A stretch of 64,000 bases of DNA, from NCBI GenBank assembly GCA_045613385.1, contig JAZLAW010000001.1:62001-126000 (forward strand), in the 5' to 3' direction. Positions 1-8,086 of this stretch are shown here, one piece after another; position 1 is the first letter of the stretch, and each line of letters begins with the position of its first letter. The position numbers and the translations under genes were made by a program. The notes beneath the pieces were generated by a model. The model worked only from the letters and a program-made list of their open reading frames with translations. It did no database searches and was not told the origin of the DNA. This DNA is from SIG565 sp045613385 (GTDB lineage: Bacteria; Bacillota; Clostridia; Oscillospirales; Acutalibacteraceae).

Positions 1-835
1 ATACGGATGCTTTTATAAGATTGCAAATAAAGTAAATATAATATGTTATTGCATCCAATCTGTTATAATTTTCACCAATTACAAGCATTCCTGTAACATT
101 TGCATAAGGAAAGCTCAATTTTGGTACTACTGCCCTTGATACCATAAAAACAATATTTAAAAAACATATCAAAAAGACTGTTCCGCCAATCAGTATGCCG
201 TAAAAAGTACCTTTTACGGCATACTCTTTTTTTATATAACCTATAAATAAAAGACATAGAAAGGTTTGTCCAAAACTATGAATATAAAAAGTTAAACCTT
301 GAGTTATGACATTTTTAAAATTAAAGTCTAAACTATTTATAAAATATTCCAACCTGAATAACGGTATTGAAAAAAGTAACATTATAACTACTGCAAAACT
401 AATAAAAATTAAATTTGTAAATGCGAACATTAATATAACTTTTTTCTTGGCTAACGATAATAAAACAACCACAATTACATAAATTACGGAAATTATAACG
501 CGTGGCGTTTTGGGGAGCCGGATACTATCTACCATTGATACATAGTCCTTACAGCACCACGCAAGACATCCAAGACATAAAATCACCAGAAGCCATTTAA
601 GAATTGATTTAATACCAGTAAGTGAAGCAAAATATTCTACACCGAAATCTTTATTATTGCATTGCAGATTTGAAACCCAAAATCCCATTAAGATACTCAC
701 TGCAAAGCATATAATATATCCCCAAAAACTTTGTTCTAATCCTTCACCCTTTGGAAAAGCAATTATCAGATTGCCAAGTAGAAAAACGGCTAAAACGCTA
801 AAAATCTGCTTCTTTTGAATAACTTCATTTACCAA
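1..835 (-). CDS. gerKB: GerAB/GerKB-family spore germination permease, 3' end outside window
   Basis: This is an uninterrupted frame of 278 codons running off the left edge. It encodes a very hydrophobic protein with about seven membrane segments in the visible part, matching the endospore germination permease family (APC superfamily) that forms the B subunit of GerA-type receptors in the inner spore membrane. I chose the TTG at 833-835 (LVNEVIQKK...) because an in-frame stop lies four codons upstream and GGGGA sits about 12 nt before it, inside the end of the preceding gene. It starts 2 nt after the stop of the gerKC-like gene, so the order is A-C-B in one operon. The family call rests on the hydrophobic pattern and context; no short diagnostic motif was used. 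Confidence 0.85.
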   Translation of the reverse strand, partial: MVNEVIQKKQIFSVLAVFLLGNLIIAFPKGEGLEQSFWGYIICFAVSILMGFWVSNLQCNNKDFGVEYFASLTGIKSILKWLLVILCLGCLAWCCKDYVSMVDSIRLPKTPRVIISVIYVIVVVLLSLAKKKVILMFAFTNLIFISFAVVIMLLFSIPLFRLEYFINSLDFNFKNVITQGLTFYIHSFGQTFLCLLFIGYIKKEYAVKGTFYGILIGGTVFLICFLNIVFMVSRAVVPKLSFPYANVTGMLVIGENYNRLDAITYYIYFICNLIKASV

Positions 836-837
836 AA

Positions 838-1485
838 CTAACTTTCATCCCCTAAAGTTTCTTTACTTTTTTTAACAAACGACCTGTATACAGACATTCC
901 ATCAATAATGAAATTTTCATCTTTTACCATAATGTGCGGTATTCTGAAGCTTCTGTTTTTACTGTTATTTATTACATTGGCAAGTCTACCGATTTCGGTT
1001 ATTTGTTTACTGTTTTCATTATAATTCATACTTTTTAAAATTTTATGGCCGACGCTTAATTTTCCGGTATCGGTCGATAAAATTTTTGAAATATTGTCGC
1101 AATTCACCATCTGAACTGACAGTGAAATTTCATAGCTCGAAAGACAAAAATCAAATATCTGTTTTATTGAATCACCTTTTATACTATCTCCAATGAGTAT
1201 AATCGGGCACTGACTCAACACAACGTTTGCAGGTATACTATTAACCGAATTTTCTACTGCGAGTGCTACCGTTTTCCCTTGACCTGAAAATATTTTTTGT
1301 GGATTTTCAGAGTCTTCGATGGTATTGATTGTTTCAATCGTTACAAGAATTCCTTTATTATCTTCTTCAAAACCTAAAGCGGTAACTATATATCGGTCCT
1401 CCGGGTCAACATAATCCGCGCCATATTTACAACCGCAGAGTGTAATCAATAGAATTATACATAATAAAAATTTCGATATTTTCAT
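838..1485 (-). CDS. gerKC: GerC-type spore germination lipoprotein, N-terminal domain only
   Basis: This is a lipoprotein of 215 residues. A hydrophobic signal peptide ends in a lipobox-like LCGC at about residues 16-19, followed by the N-terminal domain typical of Ger(x)C proteins (DPEDRYIVTALGFEE near the start; an AVENSVNSIPANVVLSQCPIILIG stretch in two parts). GerC subunits are normally about 370-400 residues, so the whole C-terminal half is missing. The frame ends in a clean TAG and gerKB follows 2 nt later, so this looks like an in-place truncation and not a frameshift. I chose the ATG at 1485 (MKISKF) because AAAGGA precedes it and it lies just past the gerKA stop. In the family this subunit anchors the receptor to the outer face of the inner spore membrane. 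Confidence 0.85.
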   Translation of the reverse strand: MKISKFLLCIILLITLCGCKYGADYVDPEDRYIVTALGFEEDNKGILVTIETINTIEDSENPQKIFSGQGKTVALAVENSVNSIPANVVLSQCPIILIGDSIKGDSIKQIFDFCLSSYEISLSVQMVNCDNISKILSTDTGKLSVGHKILKSMNYNENSKQITEIGRLANVINNSKNRSFRIPHIMVKDENFIIDGMSVYRSFVKKSKETLGDES

Positions 1486-1486
1486 T

Positions 1487-2974
1487 TTATTTCCTTTTTT
1501 GGCGTACAATATTTTTTGTTATATAATCGGGTCTTTTTATCATATTTTTCCAGTTGATTCTGAAAAGTGTATCTTTTAAAGAAGAACCGCTGAATTCGCT
1601 CCCTGATGAGATATACGATATCCCAAAACTATCTAAAGAATAAAGATGAATGTGAAAAAATACAATTCCTATAAACAATCCAAACAGTCCTAAAGTGCCT
1701 GAAAGAACTGTGAAAAATATCTTAAAATAAAATACCGACGCTCTCAGTTTCGGCACGATAAGACTGGCAATTCCGCTAAGCGCAGTTACAATCAGAATCG
1801 GCGCACTTATAAATCCGGCTTCTACGGCAGCTTGTCCAACAACCAAGCCGCCTACAATACTAAGTGCATGACCTACACTCTTTTGCATTCGTACTCCGGT
1901 TTCTTTTAATATTTCAAAAATAATTATCAAAATAAAACATTCACCGAAAGTCGAAAACGGTACGTTACCGCGCGAAGATACTATCGACTGAAAAAATGAA
2001 AACGGTAGTAAATGCGGATTATATATCGCAAATGCCAGAAAAATAGCAGGAAGATATATCGCAGAATAAAAACATATATATCTTAAAATTCTGCCAATAG
2101 CCGCTACTAAAAAATTCTGGTAATAGTCGTCATCTGACTGAAAATTTTCAAGATAAAAATATGGGGCTGTCAAAACCATAGGTGTACCATCGACCATAAT
2201 AGCAATCCTGCCTTCAAGCAGTTTTGCAGCAACAACATCAGGCTTTTGTGTTTTGCCTATAGTTTTAAATAGTGAAAACTTCCGTTCGGAAATAAGTTCT
2301 CCAATATAATTACTATCCAAAACTCCATCAATATCAATTTTTTTAATTCTTTCTTTTATAATGTTCAATGTTCTGCGATTAACTATTGATTCAAGATAAC
2401 AAATGAAAATTTTCGTATTAGTTTTTCTACCCAAACTTACTAATTCAATACATAAATCAGGTGTTGGAAGTTTTCTTCTGAGTTGGGTGTGATTTTTCAT
2501 TAAGGCTTCATCAAAACCTTCTCTTGGCCCTTCCAGCACTCTTTCATCTTCCGGTTCAGACGGACCGCGACTGCGCCAACCCTTTGTATTTATTACAAGA
2601 GCTTTTGCATTACCATCTATTAAAAGAATTGTATCTCCATACAACAGCGATGTAAGAATTTGCTCAAGATTTTCATTTTCCGATACCTCGTCAACAAACA
2701 AAACCTGCTTTTTTACGTAATCCACAAGATTTTTTTGTGTATTTACTACTGTCGAAGTAAGTAGCGGTCTTATAATAGCGTCGGTTATGGAATCTGTGTT
2801 TATCATTCCATCAACAAAATATAAAACCGCTCGAAATTTTTCGGTATTATTAACCGTTATTTCACGTTTCCTTATAACCGAGTCGTTTTTAAATATCTCA
2901 GCAAACAATTTAATATTTTCATCAATACTTTCATAAAGTTTTATATTTTTAAAAGCCCTCAATTCCCTGTTCAT
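1487..2974 (-). CDS. gerKA: GerA/GerKA-family spore germination receptor A subunit
   Basis: At 495 residues this is full length for the family. A soluble N-terminal region (about 1-290) carries the hallmark segment GPREGFDEALMKNHTQLRRK near residue 150. About five membrane helices follow (about 290-440) and a short cytoplasmic tail. GerA proteins form the A subunit of nutrient-sensing germinant receptors in the inner membrane of dormant spores. This is the first gene of the gerKA-gerKC-gerKB operon. The ATG at 2974 is preceded by GGTGAT, and that Shine-Dalgarno lies in one arm of an inverted repeat (2978-3011). Sporulation operons of this kind are usually read by sigma-G; I could not find a convincing sigma-G promoter by eye. 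Confidence 0.95.
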   Translation of the reverse strand: MNRELRAFKNIKLYESIDENIKLFAEIFKNDSVIRKREITVNNTEKFRAVLYFVDGMINTDSITDAIIRPLLTSTVVNTQKNLVDYVKKQVLFVDEVSENENLEQILTSLLYGDTILLIDGNAKALVINTKGWRSRGPSEPEDERVLEGPREGFDEALMKNHTQLRRKLPTPDLCIELVSLGRKTNTKIFICYLESIVNRRTLNIIKERIKKIDIDGVLDSNYIGELISERKFSLFKTIGKTQKPDVVAAKLLEGRIAIMVDGTPMVLTAPYFYLENFQSDDDYYQNFLVAAIGRILRYICFYSAIYLPAIFLAFAIYNPHLLPFSFFQSIVSSRGNVPFSTFGECFILIIIFEILKETGVRMQKSVGHALSIVGGLVVGQAAVEAGFISAPILIVTALSGIASLIVPKLRASVFYFKIFFTVLSGTLGLFGLFIGIVFFHIHLYSLDSFGISYISSGSEFSGSSLKDTLFRINWKNMIKRPDYITKNIVRQKRK

Positions 2975-2977
2975 TCA

Positions 2978-3011
2978 ATCACCAAAATATTTTTTAATAT
3001 TATTTGGTGAT
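2978..3011 (-). promoter_or_regulatory. inverted repeat covering the gerKA ribosome binding site
   Basis: Nine-base arms ATCACCAAA (2978-2986) and TTTGGTGAT (3003-3011) are separated by 16 A/T-rich bases. In the minus-strand mRNA the downstream arm contains GGTGAT, the only plausible Shine-Dalgarno for gerKA, four bases before its ATG. A folded leader would mask it. That it regulates translation is inference. Confidence 0.4.
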
Positions 3012-3032
3012 TTTTCAAAATATATACAAAAA

Positions 3033-3055
3033 AGCCGAAGTGTTAAACTTCGGCT
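3033..3055 (-). terminator. rho-independent terminator of spo0A
   Basis: Hairpin arms AGCCGAAG (3033-3040) and CTTCGGCT (3048-3055) are followed on the minus strand by a run of T (complement of 3028-3033). It lies just past the spo0A stop at 3061 and separates spo0A from the ger operon. Confidence 0.9.
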
Positions 3056-3060
3056 TTTAA

Positions 3061-3837
3061 TTAGTTTATTCTTAATCTTAACCTTAATTTATCAGCAATC
3101 ATAGCTATAAATTCACTGTTGGTCGGCTTCCCGCGATTGTTTTGAATTGTGTAACCAAAATAAGAATTTAATACATCAACATCTCCTCTATCCCAAGCAA
3201 CTTCTATTGCGTGTCTGATTGCTCTCTCAACCCTTGAAGAAGTTGTTTTGTGACGTTTAGCAACAGTTGGATATAAAATTTTGGTAACCGAATTGATTAC
3301 TTCGTTATTATTTACCGACATCACAATAGCCTCCCTTAAATAATGATAGCCTTTTATGTGTGCAGGTACGCCTATCTGATGAAGTATTTCTGTGACCATT
3401 AATTCAAGATCGTTATTGTCAGGTGTCGGTTGTGCCCCAAATGATGAATTATTATCTTCATTATGTTTGGTTAAAATATGAATTCTTTCTGCCATATTCT
3501 TTATATCAAACGGTTTTATAAAATAATAACTTGCCCCTGCCGATAACGTTTCTTTTTCAAGACGCGGATTATCGTAACTCGACATTGCCATAACGAGTGG
3601 TTTTTCTCTCATTTCAGAGTTCCTTAAATTATCTAAAACCCCTAAAATGTCAAGGTTTGGCATAAATACATCTGCCACGACCACATCGGGTTTATTTTTT
3701 CTGACACAATCTAATACTTTCAAACCGTCTTTTTCACAAAGCATTGTTTCCATTCCATATTCACTGAGTATTTTTCTACAGGTGTTGCCCAATTCCGTGG
3801 TATCATCCGCTACCAGAACTCTTAATTTCTTTTCCAT
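3061..3837 (-). CDS. spo0A: sporulation master response regulator Spo0A
   Basis: This protein of 258 residues has a receiver domain (about 1-120: acidic pair D11/D12, phosphorylatable D56 in VVVADVFMP, Lys in YFIKPFD), a linker, and the Spo0A DNA-binding domain with the near-invariant SRVERAIRHAIEVAW segment. Phosphorylated Spo0A switches cells into sporulation. I set the start at the ATG at 3837 because GGACGAG lies upstream and because the sigma-A promoter (3871-3899) puts transcription initiation downstream of the alternative ATG at 3870. spoIVB, which usually precedes spo0A in Firmicutes, is absent; the upstream neighbour is glnN. The gene has its own promoter and terminator. Confidence 0.98.
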   Translation of the reverse strand: MEKKLRVLVADDTTELGNTCRKILSEYGMETMLCEKDGLKVLDCVRKNKPDVVVADVFMPNLDILGVLDNLRNSEMREKPLVMAMSSYDNPRLEKETLSAGASYYFIKPFDIKNMAERIHILTKHNEDNNSSFGAQPTPDNNDLELMVTEILHQIGVPAHIKGYHYLREAIVMSVNNNEVINSVTKILYPTVAKRHKTTSSRVERAIRHAIEVAWDRGDVDVLNSYFGYTIQNNRGKPTNSEFIAMIADKLRLRLRIN

Positions 3838-3870
3838 ATTGTTCTCGTCCTTTCTAAATTTCGTACCCAC

Positions 3871-3899
3871 ATTTTACCACATAATTTTAGAAATTTCAA
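3871..3899 (-). promoter_or_regulatory. sigma-A-type promoter of spo0A
   Basis: On the minus strand TTGAAA (3894-3899), a 17-bp spacer and TAAAAT (3871-3876). Just upstream are three TTGGAA units (plus-strand positions 3906, 3918, 3928) and a perfect 14-bp palindrome ATTTTGTACAAAAT (3941-3954), both possible regulator sites. Confidence 0.7.
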
Positions 3900-4006
3900 T
3901 ATATTTTGGAAAGTTTTTTGGAATTTCTTGGAATTTATTGATTTTGTACAAAATTATATACACAAATTACCAAATTATTACAATATATGATTTAAAGTAT
4001 AAAAAA

Positions 4007-4032
4007 ACGACCTTCCGTTTTTGGAAGGTCGT
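4007..4032 (-). terminator. terminator of glnN
   Basis: Perfect 10-bp arms ACGACCTTCC (4007-4016) and GGAAGGTCGT (4023-4032), followed on the minus strand by seven T. It begins 10 nt past the glnN stop. Confidence 0.9.
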
Positions 4033-4041
4033 AAAATATTG

Positions 4042-6138
4042 TCATCGAACGCTAAAAAGCAAGTCACTATATGTCGGGAAGGGCCAATATTTATCTGCCG
4101 TAATGGTTTCTGCTTCGTCACACAATGTACGAAGTGAATCCATATTCACCAGTAATTTGTCGCGAATTGCATTTGTCTGTAAAAATACATCCCGCATGGC
4201 CTTGATTTCTTTTGTAGAATTTTCAAGAACATTTTCAGCCGACATAATATTTTCTGTAAGTGTTGATAAACGTTCTAATAACTTCGTTTCATAAGCTAAA
4301 CTGATTTTTTTGTCAAATGATTTTTTAGATAAAGCAATAGATGACAGTTCGCCAATAAAACTTTCGATAGCGGGTAAAATCTGTTTCTTTGTAATATAAG
4401 ACATAGTTGTAGCTTCAATTAATACTGTCTTAGCATAATTCTCTAAAAGGATTTCACAGCGTGATTTGATTTCACGCTCAGAAAACACCTTCATATTTGT
4501 AAGCATCTTGACATTTTTCTCATCCAAGAAATGAGGCAAACAGTCGGGTGTTGTTTTATAATTCAATAATCCCCTTTTCTCCGTTGCTTCCTTAATCCAC
4601 TCATCATCATATCCGTTTCCATTAAATATGATGCGCTTATGCTGCGAAATGGTATCTTTAATTAATTTATGTAACTCTGTTTCAAAATCTTTCGCACTTT
4701 CAAGCAAATCTGCATACTGTCTTAAAGATTCAGCCACCGCAGAATTAAGCATAATGTTAGCACAAGAAATACTGTTAGAAGAACCGAGCATTCTGAACTC
4801 AAATTTATTACCCGTAAATGCAAACGGAGAAGTTCTGTTTCTGTCTGTATTATCTCTTGTAAATTTAGGCAAAACGTGAGCGCCCAATTTCATCTGGGTT
4901 TTTTCGACGGCGTTATAAGGCCTGTCCTTTTCTATAGCTTCAAGAACATCGGTCAACTCATCACCAAGGAAGATAGAAATAACCGCCGGTGGCGCTTCAA
5001 GGGCTCCAAGTCGATGGTCATTACCCGCAGTAGCAACAGAAATTCTAAGTAAATCCTGATAATCATCAACCGCTTGAATTACCGCACATAAGAAAAGAAG
5101 GAATTGTGCATTTTCATATGGTGTCTCACCAGGTTTTAAAAGATTAACGCCTGTATCGGTCGTAAGAGACCAGTTATTGTGCTTACCGCTGCCGTTGACT
5201 CCCGCAAACGGTTTTTCGTGTAATAAACACACAAGACCGTGACGTGCAGCAACCTTTTGCATAATTTCCATAGTCAACTGATTATGGTCGGTGGCAATAT
5301 TAGTTGTGGTAAAAATAGGAGCTAATTCGTGCTGTGCGGGGGCTGCTTCATTGTGCTCAGTCTTAGCAAAAATTCCCAACTTCCAAAGTTCTTCATTAAG
5401 GTCGGCCATAAATTCCGCAACCTTGGGTTTGATGGTGCCAAAATAATGGTCATCCATTTCCTGAGCCTTGGGCGGATTAGCACCAAATAATGTACGACCC
5501 GTAAAAATAAGGTCTTTACGTTTGTTGTACATTTCCTTGGTTATAAGGAAATATTCTTGCTCAGCACCAACCGAAGTCTTTACACATTTTACGTTATCGT
5601 TTCCAAACAATTTAAGAACACGCAAAGCCTGTTTGTTGATGGCTTCCATTGAGCGCAATAAAGGAGTTTTTTTATCGAGCGCATCACCCGTAAAGGAACA
5701 GAATGCGGTCGGTATGCACAAAGATTTATCCTTAATAAAGGCATATGATGTCGGATCCCAAGCAGTATATCCACGTGCTTCAAAAGTAGCGCGGAGTCCA
5801 CCTGACGGGAACGAAGAAGCATCAGGCTCACCCTTGATAAGTTCCTTACCGGAAAACTCCATAATTACCCCGCCATCTGTCGTAGGTGTAATAAAACTGT
5901 CATTTTTCTCAGCAGTAATACCTGTCATAGGTTGGAACCAATGAGTGTAATGTGTGGCACCCTTCTCAACCGCCCAGTCCTTCATAGCGCTTGCAACAGC
6001 ATTTGCCACCGATAAATCAAGTCTTGCGCCTTCATCGATGGTTTTTTTTAGTGAATTATAGATTTCCGGAGAAAGGCGTGCCTTCATCTCTTTGTCGTTA
6101 AAAACAAGACATCCAAAATATTCGGCTAAATCTTTCAT
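4042..6138 (-). CDS. glnN: glutamine synthetase type III (GlnN-like)
   Basis: At 698 residues this matches the large type III glutamine synthetases of Bacteroides and Clostridia, well above the ~450 residues of type I. GSIII hallmarks visible include GRTLFGANPPKAQEMDDHYF, the metal-binding EQEYFLI strand, NEAAPAQHELAPIF, and the ATP/ammonia region NGSGKHNNWSL. It catalyses ATP-dependent amidation of glutamate, probably the main ammonia-assimilation step here. The ATG at 6138 follows AAAGGAG. It is a single-gene unit with a TTGATT-17-TATAAT promoter and its own terminator. Confidence 0.95.
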   Translation of the reverse strand: MKDLAEYFGCLVFNDKEMKARLSPEIYNSLKKTIDEGARLDLSVANAVASAMKDWAVEKGATHYTHWFQPMTGITAEKNDSFITPTTDGGVIMEFSGKELIKGEPDASSFPSGGLRATFEARGYTAWDPTSYAFIKDKSLCIPTAFCSFTGDALDKKTPLLRSMEAINKQALRVLKLFGNDNVKCVKTSVGAEQEYFLITKEMYNKRKDLIFTGRTLFGANPPKAQEMDDHYFGTIKPKVAEFMADLNEELWKLGIFAKTEHNEAAPAQHELAPIFTTTNIATDHNQLTMEIMQKVAARHGLVCLLHEKPFAGVNGSGKHNNWSLTTDTGVNLLKPGETPYENAQFLLFLCAVIQAVDDYQDLLRISVATAGNDHRLGALEAPPAVISIFLGDELTDVLEAIEKDRPYNAVEKTQMKLGAHVLPKFTRDNTDRNRTSPFAFTGNKFEFRMLGSSNSISCANIMLNSAVAESLRQYADLLESAKDFETELHKLIKDTISQHKRIIFNGNGYDDEWIKEATEKRGLLNYKTTPDCLPHFLDEKNVKMLTNMKVFSEREIKSRCEILLENYAKTVLIEATTMSYITKKQILPAIESFIGELSSIALSKKSFDKKISLAYETKLLERLSTLTENIMSAENVLENSTKEIKAMRDVFLQTNAIRDKLLVNMDSLRTLCDEAETITADKYWPFPTYSDLLFSVR

Positions 6139-6172
6139 AAATTTCTCCTTTATATTACATATATCTTCTAAA

Positions 6173-6201
6173 ATTATATACTAAGCGACATAATAAATCA
6201 A
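6173..6201 (-). promoter_or_regulatory. sigma-A promoter of glnN
   Basis: Minus strand: TTGATT (6196-6201), 17-bp spacer, TATAAT (6173-6178), about 35 nt upstream of the ATG. Confidence 0.7.
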
Positions 6202-6213
6202 GTAAAAACTATA

Positions 6214-7965
6214 TCAAATTTCAATCAATTCCACTGTTGGTTCAAATATTTTTTTGAATTTATTATAAATTATTTCATCGTTAATCTTACTAAGAGCCGC
6301 ATTCAATAATTTTCCTTTAACAACATTAGATTTAATTTTATTGAAATCATCTAAAGTAAACTCACTACAGGGCGTCTCAAATTGGGTTAACTCGATTTTC
6401 TTGTCTTTGAAAATTATCTTGATTTTTCTGGTGGAAAAGGTTTCTAAAAAATTGCATATGATAGTAATTACCTTATTACCATCTTCATTAATTCCCGAAT
6501 CAATGGCAGATGTAACTAAATACTTTTCTCCATAATAATAAATTTCACTCTCTAAAAATTCATCTATCCCCAATTTAATGCTGAAAACCGATTTGTTTTC
6601 ACAATATATCATATTGAGCACACCATCAAGTTCCATAAGTTTAATAGATTTGAAACCGGTTGAATAATTATTTTGTATTACTTGCAAAATTTTAGGCAGC
6701 AGTCCTACAGTCGCAGTGTTATCAGAGATGCTTATAAATTCTTTACCAACGATTTGCGTAGCTTTATAAAAACGCTTATTGATAATTTTTCTTTTAATTT
6801 TTTTAATAAAATGTGGCATACTGTCGCCACTGGATAGAAAGTAAATATATTTTTTTAATTTAAAATTTTCCTTTTTATCTTGTGGCAAGGTCTCGGGAAA
6901 TTTTTTAGAAAAATATTTTTTCACAATTTTATAAAAATTGCTTTGCTGAAATAATTCTTTATTACCTGCATTAGAAACAATTAAAATCCCGTTATCTTTA
7001 AATCCCCAAACATTCTGACCAAACATACCGTTAAATAAGAAACTGTTTTCTTCCCTACCTGTCCAAATCTGAAAACCGTAATTAAAATCTCCACAAAATC
7101 CAGGTGTAATAATTTGTTTATCAGTAGCTGTGTTCAACCACTGTTTGCTAACAATTTGTCGACCGTTCCAAACACCTTTTTGCATTACCAACTGTCCGAT
7201 TTTAGCAAAATCTTCAGGTAAAATATATAATCCCCAACCACCAATTTCCACACCTGTAGGACTTTTTTCAAAATAATAATTTTCTATGCCAAGATATTTG
7301 AATAAATTCTCATCCAAAAATTTGCTTAATGAATCACCGCTTACTTTAGTAACAATAGCCGATAACATATAAGTATTCATACTGTTATAATTAAATGACG
7401 TGCCCGATTTTAGCGAGAAAGCACTTTTTATAAATGATTTTTCCCAATTATCAGTAGTCATACAAACAAATTCGTTAAATGTACTTCCTGTAGACATTGT
7501 CAGTAAGGTTTTTACAGTAATTTCTCTCATTTTAGCTTTTAATACTGGGCTTTCATATTCCGGAAAGAAATCAAGCACAGGGGTATTTATGTCTAGAAGA
7601 TTACGGTCAACCAAAATACCAATAGCGATTGAAACAACACTTTTACAAGCCGAAAATGACATTTTCCAGCAAGATAAATCATTACTTTCAAAAGCGGCTT
7701 CTGCAATTACCTTACCGTTTCTTAAAACCATAATATTATGCATATTTAGAGTGCTATCTTCCCTTAGCTCCTTCAAAAATTCAAGCACTTTAGCAGAAGA
7801 TACACCCTGTTTTTCAGGGGTTGTGCGTTCAAAAGGTTGACATATGTTACTACGGAAAAAATCCGCTTTTATATCTTTAAACTTTATAACCGGTTTGGTC
7901 ACAGAATTTGTTTCCAATAATCCCTTATAAAAGGAAATGGTATTGTTAATAGATGAAACGTCCAT
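6214..7965 (-). CDS. serine hydrolase of the beta-lactamase/PBP-like family with an extra C-terminal region
   Basis: A protein of 583 residues. Residues ~50-370 form a class C beta-lactamase-like (PF00144) domain with the catalytic S-x-x-K at S105-K108 (SFSACKSVV), a tyrosine motif at about Y193 (FNYNSMN) and conserved text such as WGLYILPEDFAKIGQLV. Members are esterases, peptidases or carboxypeptidases; substrate cannot be predicted. No signal peptide is visible, so it is probably cytoplasmic. Residues ~370-583 form a second region I do not recognise. The ATG at 7965 is preferred over an upstream GTG because GGGGGAG sits 4-5 nt before it. It is divergent from the ABC-F gene. Confidence 0.8.
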   Translation of the reverse strand: MDVSSINNTISFYKGLLETNSVTKPVIKFKDIKADFFRSNICQPFERTTPEKQGVSSAKVLEFLKELREDSTLNMHNIMVLRNGKVIAEAAFESNDLSCWKMSFSACKSVVSIAIGILVDRNLLDINTPVLDFFPEYESPVLKAKMREITVKTLLTMSTGSTFNEFVCMTTDNWEKSFIKSAFSLKSGTSFNYNSMNTYMLSAIVTKVSGDSLSKFLDENLFKYLGIENYYFEKSPTGVEIGGWGLYILPEDFAKIGQLVMQKGVWNGRQIVSKQWLNTATDKQIITPGFCGDFNYGFQIWTGREENSFLFNGMFGQNVWGFKDNGILIVSNAGNKELFQQSNFYKIVKKYFSKKFPETLPQDKKENFKLKKYIYFLSSGDSMPHFIKKIKRKIINKRFYKATQIVGKEFISISDNTATVGLLPKILQVIQNNYSTGFKSIKLMELDGVLNMIYCENKSVFSIKLGIDEFLESEIYYYGEKYLVTSAIDSGINEDGNKVITIICNFLETFSTRKIKIIFKDKKIELTQFETPCSEFTLDDFNKIKSNVVKGKLLNAALSKINDEIIYNKFKKIFEPTVELIEI

Positions 7966-8035
7966 TTTTCTCCCCCGCACTAAACTAATTTAACTATATT
8001 ATATAATATTTGCTTTAAATTTAAAAGTATAGTTG

Positions 8036-8064
8036 TTGAAGAATTTATTAATTTGTGTTAATAT
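8036..8064 (+). promoter_or_regulatory. sigma-A promoter of the ABC-F gene
   Basis: TTGAAG (8036-8041), 17-bp spacer, TAATAT (8059-8064). Initiation near 8071 leaves only the GTG at 8087 as a start with a complete leader. Confidence 0.65.
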
Positions 8065-8086
8065 TACAGATATGCGAGGTGATATT

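Noticed and set aside
3838..3870. Longer Spo0A start at 3870
   Set aside because: The promoter -10 at 3871-3876 puts transcription start downstream of that ATG.
5468..5944. 158-codon plus-strand frame opposite glnN
   Set aside because: It is antisense to the conserved core of glutamine synthetase and has no ribosome site.
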